This document shows, piece by piece, positions 1 through 11,195 of a stretch of 64,000 bases of DNA (positions are counted from its first letter, which is position 1; the number at the start of each line of letters is the position of its first letter). Position numbers and translations under genes: made by a program. Source of the stretch: Owenia fusiformis (taxonomy: Eukaryota; Annelida; Polychaeta; Sabellida; Oweniidae); NCBI GenBank assembly GCA_903813345.2, contig CAIIXF020000005.1, forward strand, positions 20,463,375 through 20,527,374, read 5' to 3'. The notes below the pieces were generated by a model, which was given only the letters and a program-made list of their open reading frames with translations, did no database searches and was not told where the DNA came from.

Positions 1-1622
1 ATTTCCGTAACTTTCTTGTACTCTTAAGTTTTCCTCCATCGAGCGTTGGTAAATTTTAGGTAGGCATTTTCAAAAAGCGTTACTTTGGCCCTTTTGCGTT
101 ACTTTCTTGGACTTAAACTGTGTAACTTGAAAATCTTGTCAGTGAGTGGTATTACTAATTATTGTAAAATATAAGATGGACCATAGTGTAAAGAGAGGTT
201 AGTAGTGTTTTTCCATTTATTAATTCACTTATTCCACCTTGAAAATCTTAAATTCTTGCAGAAACTTTTGTACAATGCCTAACTTTTGTTTTGGTTTGTT
301 TCGTAGTTCGATGATCTTCCATGTTATTTTCGAAATAATAACATGGATGAAACTCCCTAAATAGGTACAGCTTTACTGCACGTTATACCTAACTATCTGT
401 AATATTATATACAATACATATAGTTACGTCTTGTACGTATGTTTTTTTCATTTTCTGTTGCAATATGTATGTTGGTTGCTTATTTAACGTTCAATGTACT
501 CAATTAGGCGGTTAAAAGACCAAAGTGGATCCTTTTTCATGAATGTACGTTAATTTATAGATTAGTTTAGCCGACAACAGTGTTGAATGACTTCAGAGTT
601 GCAATTTTAGCGATTCATACGATAAAAGATCGATTCATCCCAAACACCCACTTTACCGGAAGGCGCTCTCTGACGTCCGCGCCATTTAGGTCACTTATAA
701 CATGGCATTATTTTTCACTTCCCTTTATTAGTACGTTTGAATGCAACCATCTTAGACATTGATGCAGCAATTTTGACCATGATCATGAAATGAAATGATC
801 ATGAACGAATAACAGATTGACATATTGATATGTGAAAATTTGGAAGGTGTATTTTCTGATACTGAGCGACATCTTTATAAAACACAGTTTTCAATCCGAC
901 TATAAGTAGACTATGAGTAATTCATAAAGATGTCGTTCGCTTCAACTACATCTCATAAACGTCGAACTAAATCACTAGGTTTCTATATACACATTGTATT
1001 ATTCAAAACACGAGCTAACAAACAATACAATCGTTTGCATCAGAATATCAATGTATTTTTCCATTTAATATTGCACTGTTGTCTTTTGATTGCTTTTTAT
1101 CGACTGACGGAGACAAAACTGAAGTTCGTCAAAATGCGAGTCAAAATCATCTATTGAGTACTTTGAATTTAAAAAATAAGCAATCAAATGACCATATTGC
1201 AACAATATTTGGAGAAATAGAAACCTATGTACAAGGCCTAACTTTAGTATTTCAGATAGTTACAGCAAACGTTTGGCATTCAGTAATTTATTGAGTTTCA
1301 TCCATGTTAATTTTTCGTGTCGAAAATGTCATGGCAGAGAAGCATCGAAATATAAGAGGCCACACATATGATAGCTAACTACAAAACAAACCAAAATATA
1401 CAAAAGTTAGGCCTCGTACAATTGTTTCTACTTTTACAAAATACTGTTCAATATCGTCCTTTGATTCCTTATTTTTTACATTCAAAATACTCAATCGGGC
1501 AAAAAAGTTTAAGTCCAAGAAAGTAACGGAAAAGGGCCAAAGTAACGCTTTTTGAAAATGCCTACCTAAATTTCACCAACGCTCGATGGAGGAAAACTAA
1601 GAGTACAAGAAAGTTACGGAAA
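1..1622. mobile_element. Palindromic (foldback) element, possibly running off the left edge
   Basis: Bases 1 to about 125 are the reverse complement of about 1505-1622; both contain 'AAAGTTACGGAAA'-type ends and 'GGCCAAAGTAACGC'. The pairing continues inward: the segment around 265-355 (containing CCTAACTTTTG and AACATGGATGAAACTC) matches 1290-1430 inverted. The centre lies near 790-810, in a short palindrome built on TGATCATGAA. No transposase frame is visible; the short ORFs inside are chance frames. The part around 1290-1400 resembles 13400-13510, so this is a dispersed family. Its true left limit may be outside the window. Confidence 0.7.
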
Positions 1623-1639
1623 TCGGCCAAAGTAACGCT

Positions 1640-3612
1640 TTTTAAAAACACCAGGCTAAAATGTTCGACACTTGAAGGAATAAAGTTAAAAGTAACGTTT
1701 TACTGGCAAAGTACTGTGTTTTTAGAATGCCTACATAAAAAATCACCCAATATTCGAGGAGAAAAGTTAAATCCACGAAAGTAACGTTTTATCGGCAAAG
1801 TACTGTGTTTTGAAAATGCCTACCTAAAAAGCATCCATTCTTCGAGGAGAAAAGTTAAAATCCAATAAAGTAACGTTTTTAAGGCAAAGTACTGTGTTTT
1901 GAAAGTGCGTGCATAAAAATCATCCATTCTTCGTGGAGATCAGTTAAAGTACAATAAAGTCACGTTTTAAGGCAAAGTAACGTGTTTTGAAAATACCTGC
2001 ATAAAAAATTATCCATTCTTCGTGTAGATCAGTTAAAGTCCAATAAAGTAACGATTTTAAGGCAAAGTAACGTGTTTTAAAAAGGCCCTACATAAAAAAC
2101 CATCCATTCTTCGTGGAGTATGGTTAAAGTCGAATAAAGTAACGTTTTACTGACAAAGTACTGTGTTTTGAAAATGCCTAATATAAAATCATCCATTCTT
2201 CGTGGAGATCAGTTAAAGTCCAATAAAGTAACGTTTTTAAGGCAAAGTAACGTGTTTTAAGAAGGCCCTACATAAAAAACCATCCATTCTTGGCGGAGTA
2301 TGGTTAAAGTCGAATAAAGTAACGTTTTACTGACAAAGTACTGTGTTTTGAAAATGCCTAATATAAAATCATCCATTCTTCGTGTAGATCAGTTAAAGTC
2401 CAATAAAGTAACGTTTTTGAGGCAAAGTAACGTGTTTTGAAAAGACTACACAAAAATTCATCCATTCTTCGTGGAGAAAAGTTAAAGTCTAATAAAGTAA
2501 CGTTTTTAAGGCAAAGTACTGTGTTTTGAAAATGCCTAATATAAAATCATCCATTCTTCGTGGAGATCAGTTAAAGTCCAATAAAGTAACGTTTTTAAGG
2601 CAAAGTAACGTGTTTTGAAAAGACTACACAAAAATTCATCCATTCTTCGTGGAGAAAAGTTAAAGTCTAATAAAGTAACATTTTTAAGGCAAAGTACTGT
2701 GTTTTGAAAATGCCTGCATAAAAAGCCATCCATTCTTCGTGGAGTATGGTTTAAGTTGAATAAAGTAACGTTTTACTGACAAAGTACTGTGTTTTGAAAA
2801 GACTACACAAAAATTCATCCATTCTTCGTGGAGAAAAGTTTAAGTCCAATAAAGTAACGTTTTTAAGGCAAAGTACTGTGTTTTGAAAATGCCTGCATAA
2901 AAAGCCATCAGTTCTTCGTGGAGTATGGTTAAAGTTGAATAAAGTAACGTTTTACTGACAAAGTACTGTGTTTTGAAAATACCTAATATAAAATCATCCA
3001 TTCTTCTTGGAGATCAGTTAAAGTCCAATAAAGTAACGTTTTTAAGGCAAAGTAACGTGTTTGAAAATGCTTACATAAAATTCATCCATTCTTCGTGGAG
3101 TATGGTTAAAATTGAATAAAGTAACGTTTTACTGTCAAAATACTGTGTTTTGAAATTGCCTACATATAAAAATCATCCATTCTTCGTGGAGATAAGTTAA
3201 AGTCCAATAAAGTAACGTTTTTAAGGCAAAGCACCGTGTTTTGAAAATGCTTACATAAAATTCATCCATTCTTCGTGGAGTATTGTTATAGTCGAATAAA
3301 GTAACGTTTTACTGACAAAGTACTTTGTTTTGAAAATGGCCTACATAAAAAATCATCCATTCGTAGAGATCAGTTAAAGTCCAATAAAGTAACGTTTTTA
3401 AGGCAAAGTAACGTGTTTTAAGAATGCGTACATAAAAAGCATCCACTCTTATTAGAGAAAACTTAAAGTCTATTAAGGTAACATTCTAAAGGCAAAGTAA
3501 CGTGTTTTAGAAATGGCTACATAAAAAATCATCCATTGACAATGAACGAACGTTTTAAAGGCAAAGTAACGTGTTTTAAAATGCCTGCATAAAACATAAT
3601 CTATTCTTCGTA
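1640..3612 (+). repeat. Satellite array, about 88-bp unit, roughly 22 copies
   Basis: Head-to-tail copies of an 85-90 bp unit. Recognisable cores are AAAGTAACGTTTT, GGCAAAGTA(A/C)(C/T)GTGTTTTGAAAATGCC and CATCCATTCTTCGTGGAGA. Copies differ by scattered substitutions and small indels; higher-order pairs of alternating units can be seen (2100-2500). The unit resembles the right end of the palindromic element (1505-1640), so the array probably grew from that terminus. It stops within about 10 bp of the RT start codon at 3619. There is no sustained coding frame. Confidence 0.9.
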
Positions 3613-3618
3613 AAGATA

Positions 3619-5745
3619 ATGATTATATCACCAGGTTTCAACAGCCAAGGTAGCCAACGTTCCTTAATTACTTTTCATAATAACAAAACGAAAAAAACGG
3701 TACTTTTAAAATGTCAATATTTTTTGTCCCTATATCGTGACATATATACTAACGACCCAACAATTCTCAAAATAATTGAAGGTTATGATATCGAATTTGT
3801 TGATGTTAACAACATACCATCGTGTACCGATTGTCGTCCAATGGTTTTTTCTGATTCGGAATGCTTGGCTGTAGATCATGAGATCGAGAAATTTTTGAAT
3901 AAGGGTATTTTGAAACAAGTTGATTGTTCTGAAATAGGATATTTATCGTCCATTTTTCTGACACCCAAGCGTGATGGGTCCAAGCGGACTATTCTGAATT
4001 TAAAACCATTAAACGAGCATATTGTGTATCATCATTTCAAGATGGAAACATTTCAAAATGCCACAAATCTTGTCACCAAAAATTGTTATATGGCCACCTG
4101 TGATATCAAAGACAGTTACTATAGTATACCCATGTCTGAACATTCTCAGAAATACCTCCAATTTGAATGGAAGGGTAAAATATATCAATACACTTGTCTA
4201 CCACAAGGCTTATGTTCTGCCCCTCGTATTTTCACAAAAATTTTGAAACCAGTCTATGCAAAATTGCGAAACCAGGGTAGAAAGTCTGTGGCTTACATTG
4301 ACGATACGTGTCTATTTGCAGATACCTACGAGGAATGTAAATACAATATTGCTGATACTATACACCAACTGCAAACACTTGGTTTCATTCTTCATCCAGA
4401 AAAGTGTGACTTGATCCCTTCACAAAAGGTACAGTTTCTTGGGTTTGAAATAAATTCAAATACTATGGAAATAAAACTACCATATGACAAAACAGAAGCC
4501 TTGCGTTCATTGTGTATTGATACCATCCGACACAAAGACAACATTACTATACGTCAAGTTGCAAAATTAATTGGGAAAATGGTTGCTTCTTTCCCAGGGG
4601 TTAGGTATGGTCAGTTATACTACCGTCACCTTGAAATCCAAAAAAGCAATGCATTAACGCAAAATTTTGGCAATTTTGACGCGAAAATGTATCTTAACCA
4701 GGATGCAATCGATGAAATCAATTGGTGGATTAGCAATGTCAGATTGTCTAAAAGCCCTATCTCTGTTACAGATCCTGACTTAACGTTTCGTAGTGACAGC
4801 AGTAATGAAGGCTGGGGTGGTTTTGATGTGAAAAACAATGTAAAGACTGGTGGAAGATGGTCTATTGATGAATCCACTAATCACATCAATTACCTTGAGC
4901 TGTTAGCAATTTACTTAACGTTGAAAACATTTTGTAGGTCGTATAGGGACATACATATAAGGGTCCAAACAGACAATACGACGGCTATGACGTATGTCAA
5001 CAACATGGGAGGTACTAAATCTACGAAATGTAACATCTTATCAAAAACCATTTGGAAATGGTGCATATGTAGAAATATTTGGTTATCTTCCTCTCATATA
5101 CCTGGTATCAGTAACATCGAAGCTGATCACGAATCCAGAACGTTTCACGATGGAACAGAGTGGACGTTGGATAAACATGTCTTTAGCATGATATGTAGAA
5201 TAGGTGAATTTCCAACGCCAACACTTGATTTATTTGCTTCTAGATTAAATGCTCAACTTGAGAAGTTCGTGTCCTGGAGGCCAGATCCCGACGCACAATT
5301 TGTTGATGCATTTTCCATATGTTGGAACAATTATGTAATGTATGCTTTCCCTCCTTTCAGTCTCCTCATGCCTGTTCTTCGGAAAATTCAACAAGACCAA
5401 GCAGATGCAATCGTAATTGCACCATTCTGGCCGACCCAACCCTGGTGGCCTCAACTACTAAGCCTTCTGGTATCGAACCCAGTAGTATTACCACGTCAGA
5501 AGACATTGCTGGGACTTCCTCACAAACCCGGTGTTCACCACCCTTTGATTGGGAAAATGACCATCGTAGCATGTTCATTGTCCGGGAAATCATACAAAAC
5601 CAGGGAGTTTCTAAGGAAGCAACAGATGTTATCGTACAATCATGGAGACCACAGTCCCAAAAACAATACAATGTCTACATCAAAAGATGGGTTCAGTTCT
5701 GTTCTAAACGGCATATTGATCCCCTTCAGCCATCTATACAAATAG
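3619..5745 (+). CDS. DIRS-like retrotransposon reverse transcriptase / RNase H polyprotein
   Basis: An intact 708-residue frame. The RT domain covers roughly residues 85-350, with 'DGSKRTILNLKPLN', the 'CDIKDSYYSIP' aspartate motif, 'LPQGLCSAPRIF' and the catalytic YIDD box at residues 226-229. An RNase H domain follows (about 385-515), with acidic residues in 'FRSDSSNEGWGG', 'NYLELLAIYL' and 'VQTDNTTA' and a final 'NIEAD'. The C-terminal part ('LDLFASRLN', 'DAFSICW', 'YAFPPFSLL', 'APFWPTQPWWPQL') is the extra domain found after RNase H in DIRS/Ngaro-type elements. The recombinase frame overlaps its 3' end, the usual DIRS arrangement. No gag-like ORF lies upstream; satellite DNA abuts the start codon, so the element is probably 5' truncated. 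The exact start is uncertain. Confidence 0.9.
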   Translation: MIISPGFNSQGSQRSLITFHNNKTKKTVLLKCQYFLSLYRDIYTNDPTILKIIEGYDIEFVDVNNIPSCTDCRPMVFSDSECLAVDHEIEKFLNKGILKQVDCSEIGYLSSIFLTPKRDGSKRTILNLKPLNEHIVYHHFKMETFQNATNLVTKNCYMATCDIKDSYYSIPMSEHSQKYLQFEWKGKIYQYTCLPQGLCSAPRIFTKILKPVYAKLRNQGRKSVAYIDDTCLFADTYEECKYNIADTIHQLQTLGFILHPEKCDLIPSQKVQFLGFEINSNTMEIKLPYDKTEALRSLCIDTIRHKDNITIRQVAKLIGKMVASFPGVRYGQLYYRHLEIQKSNALTQNFGNFDAKMYLNQDAIDEINWWISNVRLSKSPISVTDPDLTFRSDSSNEGWGGFDVKNNVKTGGRWSIDESTNHINYLELLAIYLTLKTFCRSYRDIHIRVQTDNTTAMTYVNNMGGTKSTKCNILSKTIWKWCICRNIWLSSSHIPGISNIEADHESRTFHDGTEWTLDKHVFSMICRIGEFPTPTLDLFASRLNAQLEKFVSWRPDPDAQFVDAFSICWNNYVMYAFPPFSLLMPVLRKIQQDQADAIVIAPFWPTQPWWPQLLSLLVSNPVVLPRQKTLLGLPHKPGVHHPLIGKMTIVACSLSGKSYKTREFLRKQQMLSYNHGDHSPKNNTMSTSKDGFSSVLNGILIPFSHLYK

Positions 5746-6543
5746 GGTTGGACTTCCTAGTTAGTTTACACCAAGAAACTCTAAGTTATAGCTCGATAAA
5801 TACAGCACGCAGTGCCTTATCATCATTTATCTATGACGGAAATATTTCATTTGGACAGCACCCACTTGTGATTCGTTTTATGAAAGGTGTTTATAATTCG
5901 AATCCACCTAAACCTAGATATCAATCAATATGGGACGTTTCAATTGTTTTAAGACACCTTCAACTTTTGTTTCCGCTGGAAAAATTGACATTACGTGATT
6001 TATTTCTGAAACTTGTAACGTTGATAGCACTTACTACAGCACAACGAATGCAAACATTGGCCTTGTTAGACATTGAAAACCTCATTACTGAGGAGAACTG
6101 TTTTGTTTTTTACTATAAATCAGAACATTAAACAGTCTAAGGCGGGAGTTAAAAACCCAGTTGTACGACTAGAAAAATATGTAGATCCAAGTATTTGTGT
6201 ATATAGAACATTGAAAACATATTGTGAACGAACTGAGCCTTTAAGAGGGAAATGTACAAGTCTGTTCATAAGCTTTATAAAACCCCATCAATCTGTTTCG
6301 AAGGATACCTTGAGTAGATGGGTTAAAACAGTTTTAACAGAATCTGGTATTGATACAAAAGTTTTCAAACCCCACAGCACAAGAAGTGCTTCTGTTTCTG
6401 CAGCAAGTAGAAGTGGACTTAACATTGAATGCATTTTGAAAACAGCTGGTTGGAGCAACGAGTCGTGTTTCAGAAAATTTTATAATAAGCCAGTGGTGAA
6501 ACAAAATGATTCATTTTATAATAAGATTCTTAATGTACTGTAA
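5319..6543 (+). pseudogene. DIRS-type tyrosine recombinase, split by one frameshift
   Basis: Two overlapping frames (5319-6131 and 6073-6543) together give a tyrosine recombinase. Family similarity starts near 5560 ('SWRPQSQKQYNVYIKRW', a SAM-like core-binding domain). The first catalytic arginine lies in 'TTAQRMQTL' (codon 6045). The second frame carries the H-x-x-R box 'KPHSTRSAS' (His codon 6373, Arg codon 6382) and 'GWSNESCFRKFYN' with the likely nucleophilic tyrosine at codon 6481. The frame changes by one base around 6120-6131, where frame 1 ends in TAA. All catalytic residues remain, so this is a recently broken integrase, a sequencing error or, less likely, a programmed shift. It overlaps the 3' end of the RT frame. 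In DIRS elements this enzyme replaces the usual integrase. Confidence 0.85.
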
Positions 6544-6722
6544 CAGTTTGATGTGTTTATCAGGTAAATAACATGATTTAAATAAATGTATTAATACATT
6601 AATTATAATATCGTGTTTTTTGAAATGGAAATTTAATTTGTAAAATTCCATTAAATATCTAATATGTCCAGATGGCTTTAAAGTCTCAAATAATCGGCAT
6701 TGGTTTTAGCAAGGAGGTAGAA

Positions 6723-7061
6723 TTGAAAGTTAAACGATACTTTCAAGGAAAGTTGAAGTTTGACTGGAATTCTACCGACTTGCTAAACACCAATAGATTA
6801 CATGCCCGCCCTATGAAGCCACACCCTTTGAGAACATGTATAATCATTTATAACTTATTTTACATGTAATCACATAATAAGATATCAAATTTACAATATC
6901 ATTATTATAGTATTTATTTTCATCTGGACAAATAGATATACTTTAAAGTTCTAACCTACGCATGCGCAGTGAGTCATCTCATGTAATCTATTGGTGTTTA
7001 GCAAGTCGGTAGAATTCCAGTCAAACTTCAACTTTCCTTGAAAGTATCGTTTAACTTTCAA
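6723..7061. repeat. Perfect 81-bp inverted repeat with a 177-bp spacer
   Basis: 6723-6803 and 6981-7061 are exact reverse complements over 81 bases by my reading. The left arm, with the preceding bases from about 6698, also folds on itself: 'TTGGTTTTAGCAAGGAGGTA' pairs imperfectly with the segment containing 'TACCGACTTGCTAAACACCA'. No target duplication was recognised. It starts about 180 bp past the recombinase frame. It could be a young MITE or part of the DIRS terminal-repeat structure; I favour a MITE. Confidence 0.85.
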
Positions 7062-7649
7062 ATATCTCGTCTGACGTCATAATCATATCTGACTAACCTT
7101 GTGAGATATCTCAGGGTGCTGTACAATAATTGTCACACTATTTGTATCAATAGTCTTATGAAATAGTGTAAGGGTCACATGGGGAATACCGTTGGGTGCA
7201 ATTGAAATATATTGTCATTGGCTTCACAATCATGGCATAAAACATAGCACAGAGGGTGTTATTACAGTCCAGTTTATGCTGATATGAAACATGCCACTTT
7301 GATCAAGTTTTCATCACAATGACCAGTCACCAGCAGAAAACCTACAAAATAGCTTTGGTCAGCAATGAGTTTAAGTCTTGTTCTGGAGAGTAATAACATG
7401 TATGTTTACCTGTCTGACATGTGCAAAGTCTGCTACTTGATGGAGCTGCCACTGTAGGGAGGGGGCATAGCCACTAGGTGGGGGAAGGACTCTGGACTGA
7501 AAAATGATTGGCCATGTATAATGTACAGAGAGACTTCATCATGATTAATGTTGTATAATATGTATAATAATATAATTCTAGTATATATATTTGTATTAAT
7601 AAACTTATCAAGATGCAACAATTAAATAAGGAAATCTGAAATTTCATAA
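7062..7649. other. Intergenic DNA, nothing recognised
   Basis: AT-rich sequence with no supported gene or clear repeat. The short ORF at 7433-7621 (minus) has no family features. Confidence 0.5.
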
Positions 7650-8200
7650 TAAAAATTGCCTAGCATCTCAGTTTTTTTTATAGGTTATGTTTTATTTATC
7701 AATACTATCATTTCACAATGTCCGACAATGGGCCAAGGCCATTGGCATTAGTGGCCCATGTCGATTTTCACACATACACATTTATACAATTTCTAAAATA
7801 GAGTTAAGTAGGCACATAAAAATCAAGTTATTTTAGGCTGCTGAACACTCAGCATGACAATACATGTAAGTTACATGTTACATTTCACACCAAATATATA
7901 AACTTAAACATAGTCTACAATTAAAGAAATAAAGTTAGCAGATGTTGTGACTATAAGCTTGTTAGTTTCAATTTTATATGTTGAGCCACCATATAACAAT
8001 GTATCTAGTTTCTCTTTTGCATTTAGTTTGTTATAATGGTGAATGTTGAAATTGGGTATCCCTGCAAGGTCGTGTGCTAGTTGTTCCCTAAGATCAAGTA
8101 AAAGGGGGCAGTTAAATGTAAACAAAGGTTTTGGACATGTACATGTACATGTATACCATACATATTTCATGGAAATACTGTATTCTCTGTAATTCAATGC
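7650..8200 (-). pseudogene. 3' end of a non-LTR retrotransposon (LINE fragment)
   Basis: The minus-strand frame 8197-7904 ends in a segment like the extreme C-terminus of LINE polyproteins: 'LFTFNCPLLLDLREQLAHDL', then 'NKLNAKEKLDTLLYG' and a hydrophobic tail. This matches the family pattern of a CP...R..L block followed by 'KL..LLYG'. The downstream minus-strand sequence (7660-7900) looks like a 3' UTR, including 'GGGCCACTAATGCCAATGG'. The RT core is missing, so this is a heavily 5'-truncated dead copy. Its clade is uncertain, but it differs from the L1-like element at 47457-51590. Confidence 0.55.
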
Positions 8201-8678
8201 ATCCTGCTGATAAATATCTCATTGGGTGCTTCCCACATCATACTAAACTTAATTTTCTTTAACATGACTTTCACACAATATCACTGCAGACTCTTGATAT
8301 TCTTATTATCTGTGACACATAGACTACATATGATTGTTTTCTTGGAATGTTTCCTGAAAGGTCTGGATAGGAAACTATATTGAAATTAAAATTCTCTCTC
8401 TTATCACATATTTAGACATATGTATCATGTATCATATATACAGACGGACAGACCGACAGACATGACTAAGCCGATAATATGGCCCCACACTATGTGGTGG
8501 GGACATAAAAACGTATTAAAAAAACAGACAAACATAGATATAAACAAACAAATAAATATTTACCTGGTAAACTTTGACTGTTTGTTTCCTAAGTTTTTCT
8601 GCATCTACATCAGCAACAACAATAGTCTGGCACTGTTTAGCTTCATTTCTGAAATGTTAGCATAAATTTAAAAAAGGA

Positions 8679-9393
8679 GTGGTATCGATATGGAGAACTT
8701 TTTCAACAAATGTTTCTCTTAAACCAGTCATGAAAAAATCTAAAAATTTAACACATCGTCAATTTAATGGTCATCTTTTGAATGGGAACAATATAATTTG
8801 AAAAGTATATATATAAACTTTCATCTACATTGTTTTAGAAAACACATCAAACACTTTTTTTGTTCTTGGTATCATGTTTTCAGAGTGAAATGAAACATCT
8901 TACAGAACCTCATTGGAACAAAACGACATAAACACAACATGTTAGGTCTCTCAATATTGTAATTGTACAAATGAAATTTTGGTTGATTTTAAAAAAAGTA
9001 TCTTGTTAATGAAATAAAAGTTGATTTTTATCTATTTTGGGGAGATTTTGTTTTAATTTTTGAATACTTTTTTTTAAATCAACCAAAAACTCCTTTGTAA
9101 AAGTATAATATTGAGAGGTCTAAAAACATGTTGTATATGCTATTTCGTTCCAACAAGGTTCGGAAAGACATTTTATTTTATTCTCAAGAATTGGTAGAAA
9201 GGAGCAAAACAACTGCACTAAGAAAACAATAAATGTTAACAAAAACAGTTATATAAAATATTTCTAAATAATTTTCGCATTAAATTGTTGTCGATCAGTC
9301 AACATTACATAAAATACCGTTTTTACAGAATGTTTACAATGATTGGTTTAAGAGAAAAACATTGTTGAATTCAGTTCTCCATATCGATACCAC
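8679..9393. mobile_element. Foldback MITE, family A copy 1 (ends GTGGTATCGATATGGAGAAC)
   Basis: 715 bp bounded by inverted ends GTGGTATCGATATGGAGAAC and GTTCTCCATATCGATACCAC. Much of the interior is also self-complementary: 'CCTCATTGGAACAAAACGAC' near 8908 pairs with 'TTTCGTTCCAACAAGGTTCG' near 9142. Related copies occur at 60271-60986 and, truncated and interrupted, at about 37935-39450. No coding capacity. Confidence 0.85.
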
Positions 9394-9707
9394 TTTACTT
9401 TGCAAAGTTCGCTATTCCTACCATCTATTAAAAATTCCTAGGCCATTTTTTCAATAACATAATACATTACGCATAAGTGCATAATACAATAAGCATAATT
9501 GTGTATAATATATTACACATAAGTTACATTACGCATTAGTGTTTAAAACTGTATCTGTTTGGTTCTTAGATATTGTAGAGCTTGCTATGTATATAGTGCG
9601 TCCCAAAAAACGCACCAAGCAAAAACATTGTAAAACCACAAAACTAGTGATGATTACATCAACTGAATTTCATTCACTATGAAGCCATGTGTCTCCTCTT
9701 TCAATTA

Positions 9708-10137
9708 CCCAAATGCGAGTAGGTAGTTACCAGTTTCACCACCAGGTGGCTGATTCGGGTCAATTAACATGGCAGGTATACAAGAAAGTTCCCTGAAACT
9801 TGAATATTATCAACTTAAGTGGCTCAATTTTCATATAACCCTTATGCGTCTGATACTTATACTAATGAAAATATGTCCAGTAAAGCAAAATATTATCTGT
9901 CCACTAAAAGAAAAGATATTTCATTTTTAGTGATTTTATAGCATGGGGTCTATGGGGAATCTCCTTGAGCTAGAAGTCACATTTTCAAAGAAAATTAATT
10001 TTTCAAAGTTGATTAACACTTTTTAAAACCATATTTCTAGATGTAATTTTAGATGTAGATTTCAAATAGGATATTACTTTGACTGAATTTTGAATTTTTA
10101 ATGACGTAAATCAAGATTATTTCTACTCGCATCTGGG
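9708..10137. mobile_element. 430-bp MITE with TTA target duplication, copy 1
   Basis: Ends CCCAAATGCGAGTAG and CTACTCGCATCTGGG form the inverted repeat, flanked by TTA at 9705-9707 and 10138-10140. The same 430-bp element lies in reverse orientation at 49962-50391 inside a LINE. A 3-bp TTA/TWA duplication suggests PIF/Harbinger-type mobilisation. Non-coding. Confidence 0.85.
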
Positions 10138-10284
10138 TTATTGGTATGTCATTTGTTCATATCTGATAATGGACCACTGAATAATCATTGTTTTTTGCGC
10201 ATGAGTCAAAAGGCCTTTGTTCCAAGTTTTCATTTGCCTCTGTGCTAGATTTGAAGTATGACAAGGTACATTATCCCAATGCAG

Positions 10285-10636
10285 GATGAAGTAATCTACC
10301 AACTTTGGTCTTGAAGTGATCTACCAACTTTGGTCTTGAAGTGATCTACCAACTTTGGTCTTGAAGTGATCTACCAACTTTGGTCTTGAAGTGATCTACC
10401 AACTTTGGTCTTGAAGTGATCTACCAACTTTTGTCTTGAAGTGATCTACCAACTTTGGTCTTGAAGTGATCTACCAACTTTGGTCTTGAAGTGATCTACC
10501 AACTTTGGTCTTGAAGTGATCTACCAACTTTGGTCTTGAAGTGATCTACCAACTTTGGTCTTGAAGTGATCTACCAACTTTGGTCTTGAAGTGATTTACC
10601 AACTTTGGTCTTGAAGTGATCTACCAACTTTGGTCT
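10285..10636 (+). repeat. 25-bp minisatellite, about 14 copies
   Basis: Near-perfect head-to-tail copies of the unit GTGATCTACCAACTTT + GGTCTTGAA. Only a few point differences are seen (TTTTGTC near 10430, GTGATTT near 10596), which indicates recent expansion. Confidence 0.95.
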
Positions 10637-10832
10637 TTTCTTGCAAGTGGCATTCAAACATGTATTCATAGACTGGATTAAATGTTACAAAAGTGTGTTG
10701 AACACGATAGCAAATTTATAGAACACCTAAAATGAACATCTGAGAAAATAATAATATAGAAGAATGCATTGAATGTAACAAATACATGGAGTTTTGCTAT
10801 GTAAATGGAAAAAGGCAAACACCCCAACATTC

Positions 10833-11195
10833 ATCACAGGAACTTGTAGCACTACTCTATGAGTTGCTTATGTCAGATCTGAGTCAATATGTATATAAGA
10901 TATACTGACTCAGATCTCGCATTATAAGCATCTCATATCATAGTCGCTACTTGCTATATTTGCACATAGCCATCATTTAGATTGATGGCTATGGAAATCT
11001 TGATATTCCCAGTCCTTTATAAAGGTCTTTTGTAAAAATGTAAGAAATCTTGGAGACACACTCTGATTCAATCGATGCATAACATTCTAAAGTATTGCTT
11101 TTCTAACCATATCGGGCTATCCGGAGTGGGAGAGTAATTATATAAATCTAAAGATGGCTATGTGCAAATATAGTAAGACTTACAAGTTCCTGTGA
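10833..11195. repeat. Nested inverted repeat (MITE-like)
   Basis: 'CACAGGAACTTGTA' at about 10836 pairs with 'TTACAAGTTCCTGTG' at about 11179. 'GCTATATTTGCACATAGCCATC' segments at about 10953 and 11150 are inverted copies. An internal hairpin joins 'CAGATCTGAGTC' to 'GACTCAGATCT' (10873-10918). No coding content. Confidence 0.65.

Noticed and set aside
580-1294. Three short ORFs inside the first palindromic element
   Set aside because: They fall in inverted-repeat DNA and show no protein family pattern.
10285-10636. Regular repeats resembling a CRISPR array
   Set aside because: A direct tandem repeat with no unique spacers, in animal DNA.
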